From positions 372,001 to 436,000 of the forward strand of contig NZ_WBMT01000002.1 in NCBI RefSeq assembly GCF_008923185.1: a stretch of 64,000 nt of DNA, given 5' to 3'. The DNA comes from Actinomadura rudentiformis. GTDB taxonomy: Bacteria > Actinomycetota > Actinomycetes > Streptosporangiales > Streptosporangiaceae. This document shows positions 44,301 through 52,499 of this stretch, piece by piece; position 1 is the first letter of the stretch; the number at the start of each line of letters is the position of its first letter. Both the position numbers and the translations under genes were made by a program. The notes beneath the pieces are model-generated. The model worked only from the letters and a program-made list of their open reading frames with translations, did not search any database and was not told where the DNA came from.

Positions 44301-46089
44301 CGTGCTCCCCGTGCCGTGGCAGGGCCTCGGCCGGCCCTTGCCCGCGCCGCGCGAGTCCCTGGACGACGCGGACGGGGGAATGGTCACCGACCTAGCCGTC
44401 CTCGTCCAGGCGATCGCCGAGGCGGCCCGCCGCGAGGGCATCGAGCGGCAGCCGTCGCCGTGGCTGACCCCGCTGCCGGACAAGGTCAGGCTCGCGCCGC
44501 GCACCGCCGCGGGCGGCTCGGTCGTGGACGTCCCGCCGATCGCGTTCGGCATCACCGACCTGCCCGCCGTGCAGTCCCGCGAGCCCCTGACCCTCGACCT
44601 CGCCGGCGGCGGCCACCTCTACCTCGCCGGCGCGTCGCAGTCCGGGCGCTCGACCGCGCTGCGCACGATCGCGGGCTCCCTCGCCGGGGCGTGCTCCCCG
44701 TACGACGCGCACCTCTACGCGATCGACTGCGGCGCCAACGCGCTGCTGCCACTGGTGTCGCTGCCGCACTGCGGCGCGGTCGTCGGCCGCGACCAGCTCG
44801 ACCGCGTCGAACGGCTCATCACCGCGCTCGCGGCCGAGGTCGCGCGGCGCCAGCAGCTCCTCGCCGAGGCGGGCTTCGCCTCGCTCGCCGAACAGCGCGC
44901 CGCCGTCGCCGCGCCCGACCGGCTCCCATGGATGGTGCTGATCCTCGACCGCTGGGAGGGATTCGTCGGCGCGTTCGAGCACTACGACTACGGCCGCCTG
45001 GTCGACGCCGTCCTCCGCCTGCTGCGCGAGGGCGCGGCGGTCGGCCTGCGCGCGGTCTTCACCGGCGACCGCTCCGGGCTGAGCGGCCAGGTGTCCACGG
45101 TGTTCGACCGCCGCCTCGTCCTGCGCATGGCCGACCCGAACGACTACGGCTACGCGGGCCTGCAGGAGAAGCAGGTGCCCGCCGAGATGCCGCCGGGCCG
45201 CGTCCTGGAGATGGCCGGGGCCGGCATGCCGCCGCGCGAGTCGCAGATCGGTCTGCTCGGCGACGACCCGTCGGGCACCGCCCAGGTCGCCGCGCTGCAG
45301 GAGATCGCCCGTACGTGCGTCACGCGCTACGGGCGGCTGCCACGCAGGCAACGCCCGCTCCACGTCGACGAACTCCCGGTCCGCGTCACCTACCGGGAGG
45401 CGATGGCGCTCGACCAGGAGTACACGGCCCCCTCCACGTTGTGGGCGCTGGTCGGCGTCGGCGGCGACACCCTCGCCCCGGTCGGCATCGACCTGCTGAA
45501 CGAGGGCCCCGGCTTCGTCGTCGCCGGCCCACCGCGTTCGGGCCGCTCCACCACGCTCCGCACCATCGTCGAGTCGCTCCTGGACCCCTCGGTGGCGGGC
45601 GGCCTCGTCCCGGTCGTCCTCATCACCCCGCGGCGCTCCCCCCTGCGCCTGCTGAGCGGCCGTCCCGGCGTCCTCGGCCTGCTGTCGGCCGACTCCGAAG
45701 AAGAGGACCTGACCGCGGCCATCGGCGACGAGCACCGCTACGCCGTCGTGGTCGACGACGCCGAACTCCTCGACGAGACCGAGCTGGACGACGCCCTCCG
45801 CACCGTCCTCCGCACCGCCCGCGACGGCGAGCACGCGGTCGTCATCGGCGGCACGACCGAGGACCTCGGACGCGGCTACCGCGGCTTCCTCTCCGACACC
45901 CGCCGGTCCCGTTCGGGGCTCCTGCTGTCGGTCGACAGCCCCGAAGACGGCGATCTCTTCGGCCTGCGCCTCCCCCGCAACGCCACGCTGGGCGGCCCGA
46001 CCGGCCGCGGCCTCTTCGTGGCCACCGGCGCCACCACCCAGATCCAAGTGGCCCTCCCACCCCCCGTGAGCGGCGACCGCCCCGAATGA
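41320..46089 (+). CDS. FHA-domain FtsK/SpoIIIE ATPase (EccC/EssC-like)
   Basis: This 1589-residue protein has an N-terminal ubiquitin-like region and an FHA domain (about 145-235), then two membrane helices (about 289-327, with GQWWWALFALAWPVM). Three FtsK-type ATPase domains follow. Domain 1 has a full Walker A (GTTGAGKS, Lys736) and Walker B (LVLVIDEFAAM). Domains 2 and 3 have Arg in place of the Walker Lys (GASQSGRST, Arg1110; GPPRSGRST, Arg1409), and Walker B without the usual Glu (LILDRWEG, VVVDDAEL). This is the layout of type VII secretion motors, with FHA as in Firmicute EssC. No other ecc gene is adjacent; WXG100-like genes lie 9 kb away. Confidence 0.85.
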   Translation: MRISFTALTGQGPRDVVINVDADATVDSVARSLFATLDAAPPADGVPATHTPRFSKEATLAQGGRLDLRGGARTGTRDGTYEGAQSDARVDTRKAERRTLWMNGRMLDPQAPAVRELRDGAVVAVEQRAAAATVLAEPTGLVEVRVVSGPAAGSVHRLGLGVSTLGSGAPDEDVDVALDDPLVPSRSLRITVEPHAVHVEPSAQTLARGVLLDGDPLAATTVWPLGGMLAIGGSILTLAQSSAPDTHLEPLPEGGLAFNRPPRLHPAHRTRQLEVPKRPERNPKERLRLFGALLFSAFGLVMAFGLGQWWWALFALAWPVMTVGEWIGDRVHGRKSYKKALKEYHRKTAEFGGELDRLRREDQEERRAVHPDPAEVLLTATGPRRRLWERRATDPDVLHLRLGVADLPARIELAGLESAGPEAADLQVPVARLVPVALPLPELGVIGITGTAARESRPASRALARWLVAQAAALHSPRDLAIVVLCADQEAEEEWNWVRWLPHATPREGEECTALVGTDPESVAHRVTELAIRVSERRRAAQAASASGLLAQGGFGQGKPADLIPYNILIVLDGARQLRRVPGMPMLLQRGAEFGLNAICIDDEERLLPEECTAVAAWDPESPETLRLRGQGLDVIGPVLADQVSAAWTDRVARALAPVRDVSREDAEEAIPAEARLLDLLNLPDPTADHVARAWSVTGGRSTRVPIGVGADGVYEVDLRTDGPHGLIAGTTGAGKSELLQTLIASLALTNRPDEMTFVLIDYKGGAAFKDCAKLPHTVGMVTDLDGHATERALESLSAELRRREEILLSVGAKDIEDYNDLRGMKAHPDQGHSFVRSDEPPEGGRTPVTPRAGEPDIPRFAAGDRLAPMPRLVLVIDEFAAMVTELPDFVTGLVDIGRRGRSLGVHLILATQRPAGVVTADIRANTNLRIALRVTDPDESTDVLDSPEAAQISKATPGRCYIRSGASAPHAVQSARIGGRRPGTGPAVAAPATVLPVPWQGLGRPLPAPRESLDDADGGMVTDLAVLVQAIAEAARREGIERQPSPWLTPLPDKVRLAPRTAAGGSVVDVPPIAFGITDLPAVQSREPLTLDLAGGGHLYLAGASQSGRSTALRTIAGSLAGACSPYDAHLYAIDCGANALLPLVSLPHCGAVVGRDQLDRVERLITALAAEVARRQQLLAEAGFASLAEQRAAVAAPDRLPWMVLILDRWEGFVGAFEHYDYGRLVDAVLRLLREGAAVGLRAVFTGDRSGLSGQVSTVFDRRLVLRMADPNDYGYAGLQEKQVPAEMPPGRVLEMAGAGMPPRESQIGLLGDDPSGTAQVAALQEIARTCVTRYGRLPRRQRPLHVDELPVRVTYREAMALDQEYTAPSTLWALVGVGGDTLAPVGIDLLNEGPGFVVAGPPRSGRSTTLRTIVESLLDPSVAGGLVPVVLITPRRSPLRLLSGRPGVLGLLSADSEEEDLTAAIGDEHRYAVVVDDAELLDETELDDALRTVLRTARDGEHAVVIGGTTEDLGRGYRGFLSDTRRSRSGLLLSVDSPEDGDLFGLRLPRNATLGGPTGRGLFVATGATTQIQVALPPPVSGDRPE

Positions 46090-46119
46090 CGGTCAAGCGG
46101 CGACCGCCCGGGATGACGG

Positions 46120-46995
46120 TCAGGCGGCGGGGAAGTCGATGTGCAGGCCGGCCAGGCGGGCGCGGTCGGCGATGATGTGGATCTCGACGACCCTGCCGTC
46201 GGTGATCGTGAACGACTGGATCGCGGTGACCCTGCCGTTCTGGACACCGACGAGACCGGGCACACCGTTGATCAGGGCCGGCTGGGCGTACTTCGCCGCG
46301 CTCTGGAACATGAGCGCCTGCCCGGCCACGGCCGCCGCACCGAAGATCGGCTTGTTGGCGGCGCCGATGTCGACACGCAGGACGACGTCCGGGTCGAGCA
46401 CGGCGACCAGCGCCTCGAAGTCGCCGCCGCGGGCGGCCGCGACGAAGGCGTCGACGACCTCGCGCTGCCGGGCCAGGTCGGCGTCGGGAGCCGGGGCGTC
46501 CTGGACGCGGCGGCGGGCCCGGCTGGCCAGCTGCCGGGTCGCGGCCGGAGAACGTTCGGCGATGGGCGCGATCTCCTCGAACGGTACGGCGAACATGTCA
46601 TGCAGGACGAACGCCAGGCGCTCGGCGGGCGAGAGGGTCTCAAGCACGATCATCAGCGCCAGGCCGACCGAGTCGGCCATGAGCACTTCCTGCTCGGGGT
46701 CGATGGCGCCGCTGTCGGCGCGGCTCACGATCGGATCCGGCAGGTACACGTCGAGCGGGTCCTCACGCCGGGCCGAACGGGACCGCAACATGTCGAGGCA
46801 TATCCGCGAGACGACCGTGGTCAGCCAGCCGGCCAGATTGTCGATCTCGGAGGTGTCGGAGCGGCTGAGGCGGAACCAGGCCTCCTGCACCACGTCCTCG
46901 GCCTCGGCCAGCGAGCCGAGCATCCGGTAGGCCACCGACTTCAGATGGGACCGGTGGGCCTCGAAGCGCTCCGCGAGCTGGTCGTTCTCGTCCAT
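46120..46995 (-). CDS. ECF41/SigJ-type RNA polymerase sigma factor
   Basis: This 291-residue protein has sigma region 2 (about 10-75, VAYRMLGSLAEAEDVVQEAW), region 4 (about 115-165, LSPAERLAFVLHDMFAVPFE) and a fused C-terminal SnoaL-like domain (about 175-291, DAFVAAARGGDFEALVAVLD). In the ECF41 group this extension replaces a separate anti-sigma factor. Such genes often neighbour carboxymuconolactone decarboxylase, oxidoreductase or epimerase genes. Here the closest candidates are the epimerase at 40295 and the AhpD-like gene at 28112. It converges on the FHA-FtsK gene. The mRNA leader has GGAGG seven bases before ATG 46995. Confidence 0.92.
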   Translation of the reverse strand: MDENDQLAERFEAHRSHLKSVAYRMLGSLAEAEDVVQEAWFRLSRSDTSEIDNLAGWLTTVVSRICLDMLRSRSARREDPLDVYLPDPIVSRADSGAIDPEQEVLMADSVGLALMIVLETLSPAERLAFVLHDMFAVPFEEIAPIAERSPAATRQLASRARRRVQDAPAPDADLARQREVVDAFVAAARGGDFEALVAVLDPDVVLRVDIGAANKPIFGAAAVAGQALMFQSAAKYAQPALINGVPGLVGVQNGRVTAIQSFTITDGRVVEIHIIADRARLAGLHIDFPAA

Positions 46996-47093
46996 GGGGG
47001 TCCTCCGTCACAAGATCTTGAGATCGTAACGGGCCCGTTCGGGGGCTCGTGCACGGGTCTTCGACGGGATCCTCGCACGCCGAGATTCAGCTG

Positions 47094-47813
47094 TCAGCGA
47101 ACATGGGACTCGGACGGGGTGAGGCCGAGCGACCTCGTCAGGTCGAGCATCTCATCACGGAAGATCGCGGCGGTCTTGTGGGTGAGCGGGCGCAGGTGGC
47201 CGTAGATCTCCAGGGCGATCAGGCCGTGCATGCGCCCCCAGACGCGTAGGGAGAGCGCGACCGCGGCGGGCGGGAGGCCGGGGAACTGCTCCTGCGTGGC
47301 CTCGGCGAGACCGGTCTCGAAGTCCGACCAGTCGTACGTGCCGGACTGGAGGGATTCGGCCTGTGGCCACGCGGCGGCGACCAGTCCGCTGAGACCCGCG
47401 CAGGCGCGGTGGGCGGCCTCGCGCGCCGGGCCGCCTTCGGGTGGCCGGTATCCGGGCACCGGATCGCCGTAGATCAGCCGGAAGCCCTCGGGATTGGCGA
47501 GCGCCCACGTGCGGACGTTCTCGCCCCAGGCCAGCAGCCGGCCGGCCGGATCGCTCTCGGGGACGGCGTCCCGCGCGGCCTCCACGGCGTCGACGAGCTC
47601 GCCGTAGACATCGCTGATCAGCGTGGTGATCAGGTCGTCGCGGGTCGGGTAGTAGCTGTAGATCGCGCCCGCCGTCATCCCCATCTCACGGGCGATGGCG
47701 CGCAGCGAGATGGCGTCGGGGCCGCCGGTGGCCATCAGCTTCAGCGCGATGGTCTTGATCTCGGCGCTGGTCTCGGCGCGCAGCCGGGCCCGTCGGCTCA
47801 CCGTCTCACTCAT
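47094..47813 (-). CDS. TetR-family repressor of the MFS exporter
   Basis: This 239-residue regulator has the helix-turn-helix DAISLRAIAREMGMTAGAIY and then YYPTRDDLITTLI, and the C-terminal motif GFRLIYGDPVPGYRPP shared with the TetR protein at 39462. They look like paralogues. ATG 47813 fixes a normal length; the upstream open frame crosses the MFS gene start. It is divergent from the MFS transporter with 87 bases between, which contain three CGGCGT/ACGCCG half-sites. Repression of the exporter and itself is the likely role. Confidence 0.9.
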   Translation of the reverse strand: MSETVSRRARLRAETSAEIKTIALKLMATGGPDAISLRAIAREMGMTAGAIYSYYPTRDDLITTLISDVYGELVDAVEAARDAVPESDPAGRLLAWGENVRTWALANPEGFRLIYGDPVPGYRPPEGGPAREAAHRACAGLSGLVAAAWPQAESLQSGTYDWSDFETGLAEATQEQFPGLPPAAVALSLRVWGRMHGLIALEIYGHLRPLTHKTAAIFRDEMLDLTRSLGLTPSESHVR

Positions 47814-47844
47814 GCTTGACAGGCTACAGCGTTGCGCTACTGTT

Positions 47845-47886
47845 CGGCGTGGCAAGTTTGAACGCCGTGTAGTAACACAACGCCGT
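47845..47886. promoter_or_regulatory. Half-site array between TetR and MFS genes
   Basis: CGGCGT (47845-47850) faces ACGCCG (47862-47867), and AACGCCGT recurs at 47861-47868 and 47879-47886, 18 bp apart. The last copy lies just before the MFS ribosome site. This looks like a TetR operator region. Confidence 0.6.
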
Positions 47887-47900
47887 ATAGGAGACCGATC

Positions 47901-49358
47901 GTGGACAGAGCCGCGCCCAGGCCCGTACGGGGTGGGCTGACGTTGGCACTGCTGGCATTCACCCAGCTCATCGTCGCTCTCGACTACAACATCGTTTATG
48001 TGGCGCTGCCCGACATCGGGTCGGCGCTCGGCTTCACCTCCCAGTCCGTGCAATGGGTCGTCAGCGCTTACGCCGTCGGGCTCGGCGGCCTGTTGCTGTT
48101 CGGCGGGCGGGCCGTCGACCGGATCGGCGCCCGGCGAATGTTCATGCTGGGCCTGCTGCTGTACGGGATCGCGTCGCTGGCCGGTGGCCTCGCGACGGGC
48201 ACCGGAACGCTGGTGGCGGCGCGGGCCGTGCAGGGAGCCGGCGGCGCGCTGCTCACCCCGGCGACGCTCGCGTTGATCTATGGCGGGTTTGCGGAAGGGC
48301 CCGAGCGCAACCGGGCGCTGGGTGCCTGGGGGATGGCCGGCAGCGGCGGGCTGGCCGCAGGGTCGTTGCTCGGCGGGGTGCTCACCAACTATCTGGGCTG
48401 GGAGTCGGTGTTCTTCGTGAACGTGCCGCTCGCGTTGGGTGCCGCCGCGGCCGCGGTCTGGCTCCTGCCTGCGGATCCGCCTCGTTCCGCCGGATGGGGA
48501 GGCTTCGACCTGCCGGGCGCGGTGCTCGCGACCGCCGGGTCGGTGTTGCTGGTCTTCGGGCTGGCGAGCGGTCCCGAGACCGGATGGGGCTCGGTCCAGG
48601 CGGCGGGCTCCCTGGCGGCGGGTGCGGCGCTGATGGCGCTCCTGCTCGTCGTCGAGTCCCGTACGCGTGACCCGCTCATGCCGCTCCGGCTTCTGCGCAC
48701 CCGGTCATTGGCCACGACGATGGCGGTGATCGCCGTCTTCCAGGGCACGCTCGGCGCCGGCTACTACGTGTTCACGTCGTACCTGCAGCCCGTTCTCGGC
48801 TACAGCTCGCTGGAGGCCGGGCTGGCGTTCCTGCCGCTCACCCTGACCTGCATGTTCACCGCCGTGAAGGTCGTTCCCGTGATGCTCGGGCGGTGGGGCG
48901 TCAGGACCACGCTGGTCACCGGCATGTTCGGCGCCGCGGCCGGAATCGCCGTCCTCGTGGCCGGCATGTCGGTCAACGGCTCGTTCTGGGCACTGATCCC
49001 CGGCAGCCTGATCTGGGGCGTCTTCGGCGGCATCGCGTTCGTCGCGCTCTTCGCGGCGGCCGGATCCGGCATCGCCCCCGAGGAGCAGGGCGTCGCCTCG
49101 GGAGTCGCCACGAGCGCCAAGGAGATCGGCGGCGCCATGGGCCTCGCCGCGTTCGTCGCCATCGCCACCGCGGGCGCCACAGCGTCGACGCCCACCGACG
49201 TCCTCGACGGCCTGCAGACCGCCGGATGGGTGGCCGCGGCCGTGACCGCCGTCGGCGGCCTGCTCGCCCTCGTCCTCAAGCGCCCGGCACCGGCCCCGGA
49301 AGGGCCTGCGCCGGTATCGGAAGAAATCACCAGTTCACTTGAAGGAGTCAAGCCATGA
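47901..49358 (+). CDS. MFS transporter, DHA2 (14-helix) drug exporter type
   Basis: This 485-residue polytopic protein has about 14 hydrophobic helices. LDYNIVYVALPDIGSALGFT is the DHA2 helix-1 signature, GGRAVDRIGARRMFMLGLLL the loop 2-3 motif A, and RAVQGAGGALLTPATLALIY motif B/C. These proteins export drugs or metabolites in exchange for protons. GTG 47901 follows AGGAGA. A divergent TetR gene suggests induction by its substrate. It overlaps the downstream SnoaL-like gene by four bases, so the two are co-translated. Confidence 0.92.
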   Translation: MDRAAPRPVRGGLTLALLAFTQLIVALDYNIVYVALPDIGSALGFTSQSVQWVVSAYAVGLGGLLLFGGRAVDRIGARRMFMLGLLLYGIASLAGGLATGTGTLVAARAVQGAGGALLTPATLALIYGGFAEGPERNRALGAWGMAGSGGLAAGSLLGGVLTNYLGWESVFFVNVPLALGAAAAAVWLLPADPPRSAGWGGFDLPGAVLATAGSVLLVFGLASGPETGWGSVQAAGSLAAGAALMALLLVVESRTRDPLMPLRLLRTRSLATTMAVIAVFQGTLGAGYYVFTSYLQPVLGYSSLEAGLAFLPLTLTCMFTAVKVVPVMLGRWGVRTTLVTGMFGAAAGIAVLVAGMSVNGSFWALIPGSLIWGVFGGIAFVALFAAAGSGIAPEEQGVASGVATSAKEIGGAMGLAAFVAIATAGATASTPTDVLDGLQTAGWVAAAVTAVGGLLALVLKRPAPAPEGPAPVSEEITSSLEGVKP

Positions 49359-49705
49359 GCATCAACGAACTCGTTCAGAACTACCTCGACGTTTGGAACG
49401 AACGCGACACGGCACGCCGAGCCGAGCTGATGAAGACGGCGCTGACCGATGACTCGATCTACAGCGACCCGGACTACGCGGGAGTCAAGGGCCACAGCGA
49501 GTTGTCGGCCGCGATCGACAAGGCCCAGGCGAAATTCGGCGACCTGGTCTTCTCCCTCGGCACGCTGGTCAACGTTCATCACGACAAGGCGCTCTTCAGG
49601 TGGCGGCTCGGGCCGGCCGGAGCGGACTCCGCGGTCGCGACGGGCTACGACTACGTGGAGATCGTGGACGGTCGTTTCAGCCGCGTGATCGGCTTCTTCG
49701 AGTGA
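49355..49705 (+). CDS. SnoaL/NTF2-like protein
   Basis: This 116-residue protein has the NTF2-like start ELVQNYLDVWNERDTARRAE, then LTDDSIYSDPDYAGVKGHSE and the end YDYVEIVDGRFSRVIGFFE. Members of the fold are isomerases, cyclases or ligand-binding proteins; no catalytic set is diagnostic here. Coupling to the exporter gene suggests it acts on or binds the same compound as the exporter and the TetR protein. That link is inferred from context. Confidence 0.85.
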   Translation: MSINELVQNYLDVWNERDTARRAELMKTALTDDSIYSDPDYAGVKGHSELSAAIDKAQAKFGDLVFSLGTLVNVHHDKALFRWRLGPAGADSAVATGYDYVEIVDGRFSRVIGFFE

Positions 49706-49731
49706 TCTGAACGCCCCGGGAAGGCCGCCGA

Positions 49732-50925
49732 TCAGCGGAGACCGGCGGCCTTCAGCCGGCGGAGGACGGAATCCCAGGTGGGGTCGACGGGGTCGAGCGG
49801 GCGGGCGCCGACACCGGTGTCCTTGAACCCGCTGGACGTGGCGATGCAGACGACCGGGCCGGTGCGGTCACGTTCGCCCACCTGCCGGAGCCCAGCCAGG
49901 CTGCTGGCGGAGGAGAGCTCGTACCAGAGACCGGTCCGGGAGAGTTCGCGCTGCGCGGCACGCATCTCGTCATCGGTGAGGCTCAACGCGGCGCCGCCGC
50001 TGTCCCTGACGGTGATCACGCCGCGGTAGCCGTTGAAGTCGCAGTCGATGGCATACGCGTCGGTCGGCCCCGCCTTCAGATGGACGGCGGGGAGCCCCTG
50101 GGCGACGGCACGGGCGAGCGGCGCCCCAGCCGCAGGCTCGCACGAGAACATCCGGGGTGCACGCTCGGTCAGGCCGAGCAGCCGGAGCTCGGTGAAGCCC
50201 TTCCAGACGCCGAACAGCAGCTCGCCGTATCCGGTCGGCACGTAGACCGCCGAGGGGACGCCGATCTCACTGAAGATCTCGTACGCGATGGTCTTGTAGC
50301 CCTCAGGGCCGTACGCGTGCCCGGTGTGCGTCTCGGTCAGGTTGCTGAGCGGGTGGAACCCCAGCTCGTCCACAATGCGGCGCATGAGCGGCCGGCGTTC
50401 CTCCTTGGCCACGGGCAGCACATGCGCACCGTACGCGCTGACGAACGAACCGACCGCCGGGGGCGTGTCCGCCGTGGCGAGAACGATGCATGGGAGACCC
50501 GCCCGTGCGGCGAACGCGGCAGCCGACGCGCCATGATTGCCGGACGAGGCCACGACGACGCCAGGCGCCCCGATCGCCGCAGCCGCGCTGACCGTGCACC
50601 GGTTGATCCGGTCCTTGTGGCTCCACGTCGGGTTGCGGGACTCGTCCTTGACGAAGACGCCGTCCTCAAGCTGGATCAGCGGCGTACCACCCTCACCCAG
50701 CCCCGGCGCCACGAGCGGCGGCAGGATCGGCGCCCACTGATCGAGGTCACCCGGCTGCTGCGCGAACAGCTCACGCGGCACCCGGCCGTAGTCGTAGTCG
50801 ACCTCCACCGGGTAAGCGATCTCCTCAGTGCTCGTCTCCGGGCAACCGCGGGTGAGCGGCGGCGTCAACGGATAACGGATGGACGCATCGAAGAGAGAAC
50901 GCTGACCGTTGGCAAGGGAGCTCAT
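49732..50925 (-). CDS. PLP-dependent threonine synthase-like enzyme
   Basis: This 397-residue fold-type II PLP enzyme carries the Schiff-base lysine Lys104 in NPTWSHKDRINR, the phosphate or substrate loop VVASSGNHGASAAAFAAR, and SSGFKDTG near the C-terminus. The Gly-rich PTGYGELLFGVWKG corresponds to the phosphate-binding loop of threonine synthases. TPLIQLEDGVFVKDESRNPT is typical of ThrC. It could be a second threonine synthase or a related beta-replacing enzyme; no thrA or thrB gene is nearby. It is a single gene on the minus strand, convergent with the SnoaL-like gene. Confidence 0.8.
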   Translation of the reverse strand: MSSLANGQRSLFDASIRYPLTPPLTRGCPETSTEEIAYPVEVDYDYGRVPRELFAQQPGDLDQWAPILPPLVAPGLGEGGTPLIQLEDGVFVKDESRNPTWSHKDRINRCTVSAAAAIGAPGVVVASSGNHGASAAAFAARAGLPCIVLATADTPPAVGSFVSAYGAHVLPVAKEERRPLMRRIVDELGFHPLSNLTETHTGHAYGPEGYKTIAYEIFSEIGVPSAVYVPTGYGELLFGVWKGFTELRLLGLTERAPRMFSCEPAAGAPLARAVAQGLPAVHLKAGPTDAYAIDCDFNGYRGVITVRDSGGAALSLTDDEMRAAQRELSRTGLWYELSSASSLAGLRQVGERDRTGPVVCIATSSGFKDTGVGARPLDPVDPTWDSVLRRLKAAGLR

Positions 50926-50978
50926 GCGAGCCGAGTCTATGGTCGCCCTCAGGCGTACCAGGACGAAGGCCCGCGCGG

Positions 50979-51138
50979 CTGAAGGACCGCTTCGGCCTTT
51001 CCTGGCAGATCATCCCCAGGACCCTCACCGAGCCTCCTGACCGACGAGGACCCGGCCCGTTCCGAACGCGTCATGAGAGCCATGTTCGGAATGAAGAAGA
51101 TCGACATCCAGGCCCCCGGAGAGGCCTACAACGCCTGA
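50979..51138 (+). pseudogene. VOC/PhnB-like gene remnant with frameshift
   Basis: Translation from CTG 50979 gives LKDRFGLSWQIIPRTLTE. One extra C then breaks the frame, and the shifted frame continues LLTDEDPARSERVMRAMFGM, then KKIDIQAPGEAYNA and a stop. Together these match the C-terminal third of PhnB/3-demethylubiquinone methyltransferase-like VOC proteins (typically GWLKDRFGVSWQIVP and later MKKIDIAALEAAY, from memory). The N-terminal two thirds are absent upstream, where the threonine synthase-like gene starts. It is a truncated remnant with a +1 insertion near 51032. Confidence 0.75.
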
Positions 51139-51292
51139 TTTCGAAGAGAGGGCCGCCAGGCGACCTCCTCGTCACCAATAAACCTTCCACTGAAGAGTCA
51201 GAAACCATGAGCACGGGCCGTGCAAAGACGGACCTGTAGCGCTCTCATTGCTTGCCGCTGTCCCCTCCAGGTCATACGCGTGTTTTACCGCG

Positions 51293-52069
51293 TCACGAAC
51301 ACACAGCCACCTCCCCCACCCGCAAGGTCCCAAGTCCGCGTGGCACCCCCAGCCGCCCGAACATGATCGCCCGACCGCCCTCAAAGCTGGAGGTCCGGTA
51401 TGCGGCAAGCGTCTTCAGCGGCTCCCGGCCCCTCCGCCCGGTGTCCTGGTCGGTGTTGATGATGACGCACCGCCCGCACGGTCGGATCAGCTCGATCTCC
51501 ACCTCGCCCACCCGGATCCTGGAGACCGCGTCCTCCCCGTACGCCCCCAGCCCCTCCACCACGACGTTGGGCCGGAACCGCCGCATCGGCAGCGGCTCAG
51601 CCAACCGCCCGTTCAGGTCATCCAAAGACTCCACGGACAGCACCGAGATGGGCTCGCCATCCCCGTACATCATCGAGCCGCCCCGCTTAACGACCCGCAC
51701 GCCGGCAAAGCGCACCAACCGAACGTCCTCGCGCAGCATCTCACCGAGCCATGCCGCCACCTCATCGCCCTGGTCCACGCCCAGACAAGCTTGCCCGTGC
51801 ACGCTCACATCGCGCACCGGCCCCGGCTCCGGCTCGTACACGAGCGTCGAATAACCCATCTGAACGGTCAGTTTGACCCCGTCGAACGAGGGCCGCAGCA
51901 AAGCAAGCCCCGGCACCTCCCGCTGCGAAAGATGTCTCCCGTCCGACCGGATGACCATGAACTCCCGGTCGTACCTCAACCCGGTGGCCAGCACCTCGGC
52001 CTCACTCACCGAAGTCCCGCCCGCACTCTTGATCGGATACACATTCAACTGCCGCACAACCACCGTCAC
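51293..52069 (-). CDS. MOSC domain protein (YiiM/YcbX type)
   Basis: This 258-residue protein has the MOSC N-terminal beta-barrel (VRQLNVYPIKSAGGTSVSEA, DREFMVIRSDGRHLSQRE) and the MOSC domain. The latter contains RRFRPNVVVEGLGAYGEDAV and RPCGRCVIINTDQDTG, whose Cys is the usual molybdenum-cofactor ligand or sulfur carrier. Such proteins reduce N-hydroxylated compounds or carry sulfur with the molybdenum cofactor. GTG 52069 starts it. It stands alone, and about 430 bases upstream are without a clear gene. Confidence 0.88.
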   Translation of the reverse strand: MTVVVRQLNVYPIKSAGGTSVSEAEVLATGLRYDREFMVIRSDGRHLSQREVPGLALLRPSFDGVKLTVQMGYSTLVYEPEPGPVRDVSVHGQACLGVDQGDEVAAWLGEMLREDVRLVRFAGVRVVKRGGSMMYGDGEPISVLSVESLDDLNGRLAEPLPMRRFRPNVVVEGLGAYGEDAVSRIRVGEVEIELIRPCGRCVIINTDQDTGRRGREPLKTLAAYRTSSFEGGRAIMFGRLGVPRGLGTLRVGEVAVCS

Positions 52070-52499
52070 CGGACGGACGCTACGTCTCCCCAGCCCTCAA
52101 AGCCAGAAAAACAAGCCCTTCCTAACAAAACTCCGTCAAGTTGAACTGACTTGGCACCGGGCCTAGAGGCCCGACTACTACCACCCACTCGCACCACCCT
52201 TCCCCCCGGTCTGCTGATGCACTCCTGGCCATGACGAACATGAAGAATCCTCTGCGGGTACTTCAGGCCAAAATACAGTCAAGCATGGCACTCTACTTTC
52301 GTCAGGAACGTCGCCATTGCCCGGACATCAAGAACCGGCATCCCTTAGGTCTCGCTCTCAATAAACAGACAGAATACGATTTATGACTCACGCAACCAGT
52401 TCAGCAGGTGTCCTCACTCTGGGCCCGGACAACCCCTTACCCCAACAACTGGGAGCCTGACACAGAAGGTGACCTCTTCCGGCACAACGACATTCGCCA
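52070..52499. other. Intergenic stretch, lower GC, no gene recognised
   Basis: This stretch between the MOSC gene start and the lipoprotein stop is visibly richer in A and T than its neighbours. Short frames occur on both strands, but none has a convincing start, ribosome site or protein-like sequence. The GGGCCTAGAGGCCC hairpin at about 52157-52172 is the only structure I see. The MOSC promoter should lie at its left end. Confidence 0.5.
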
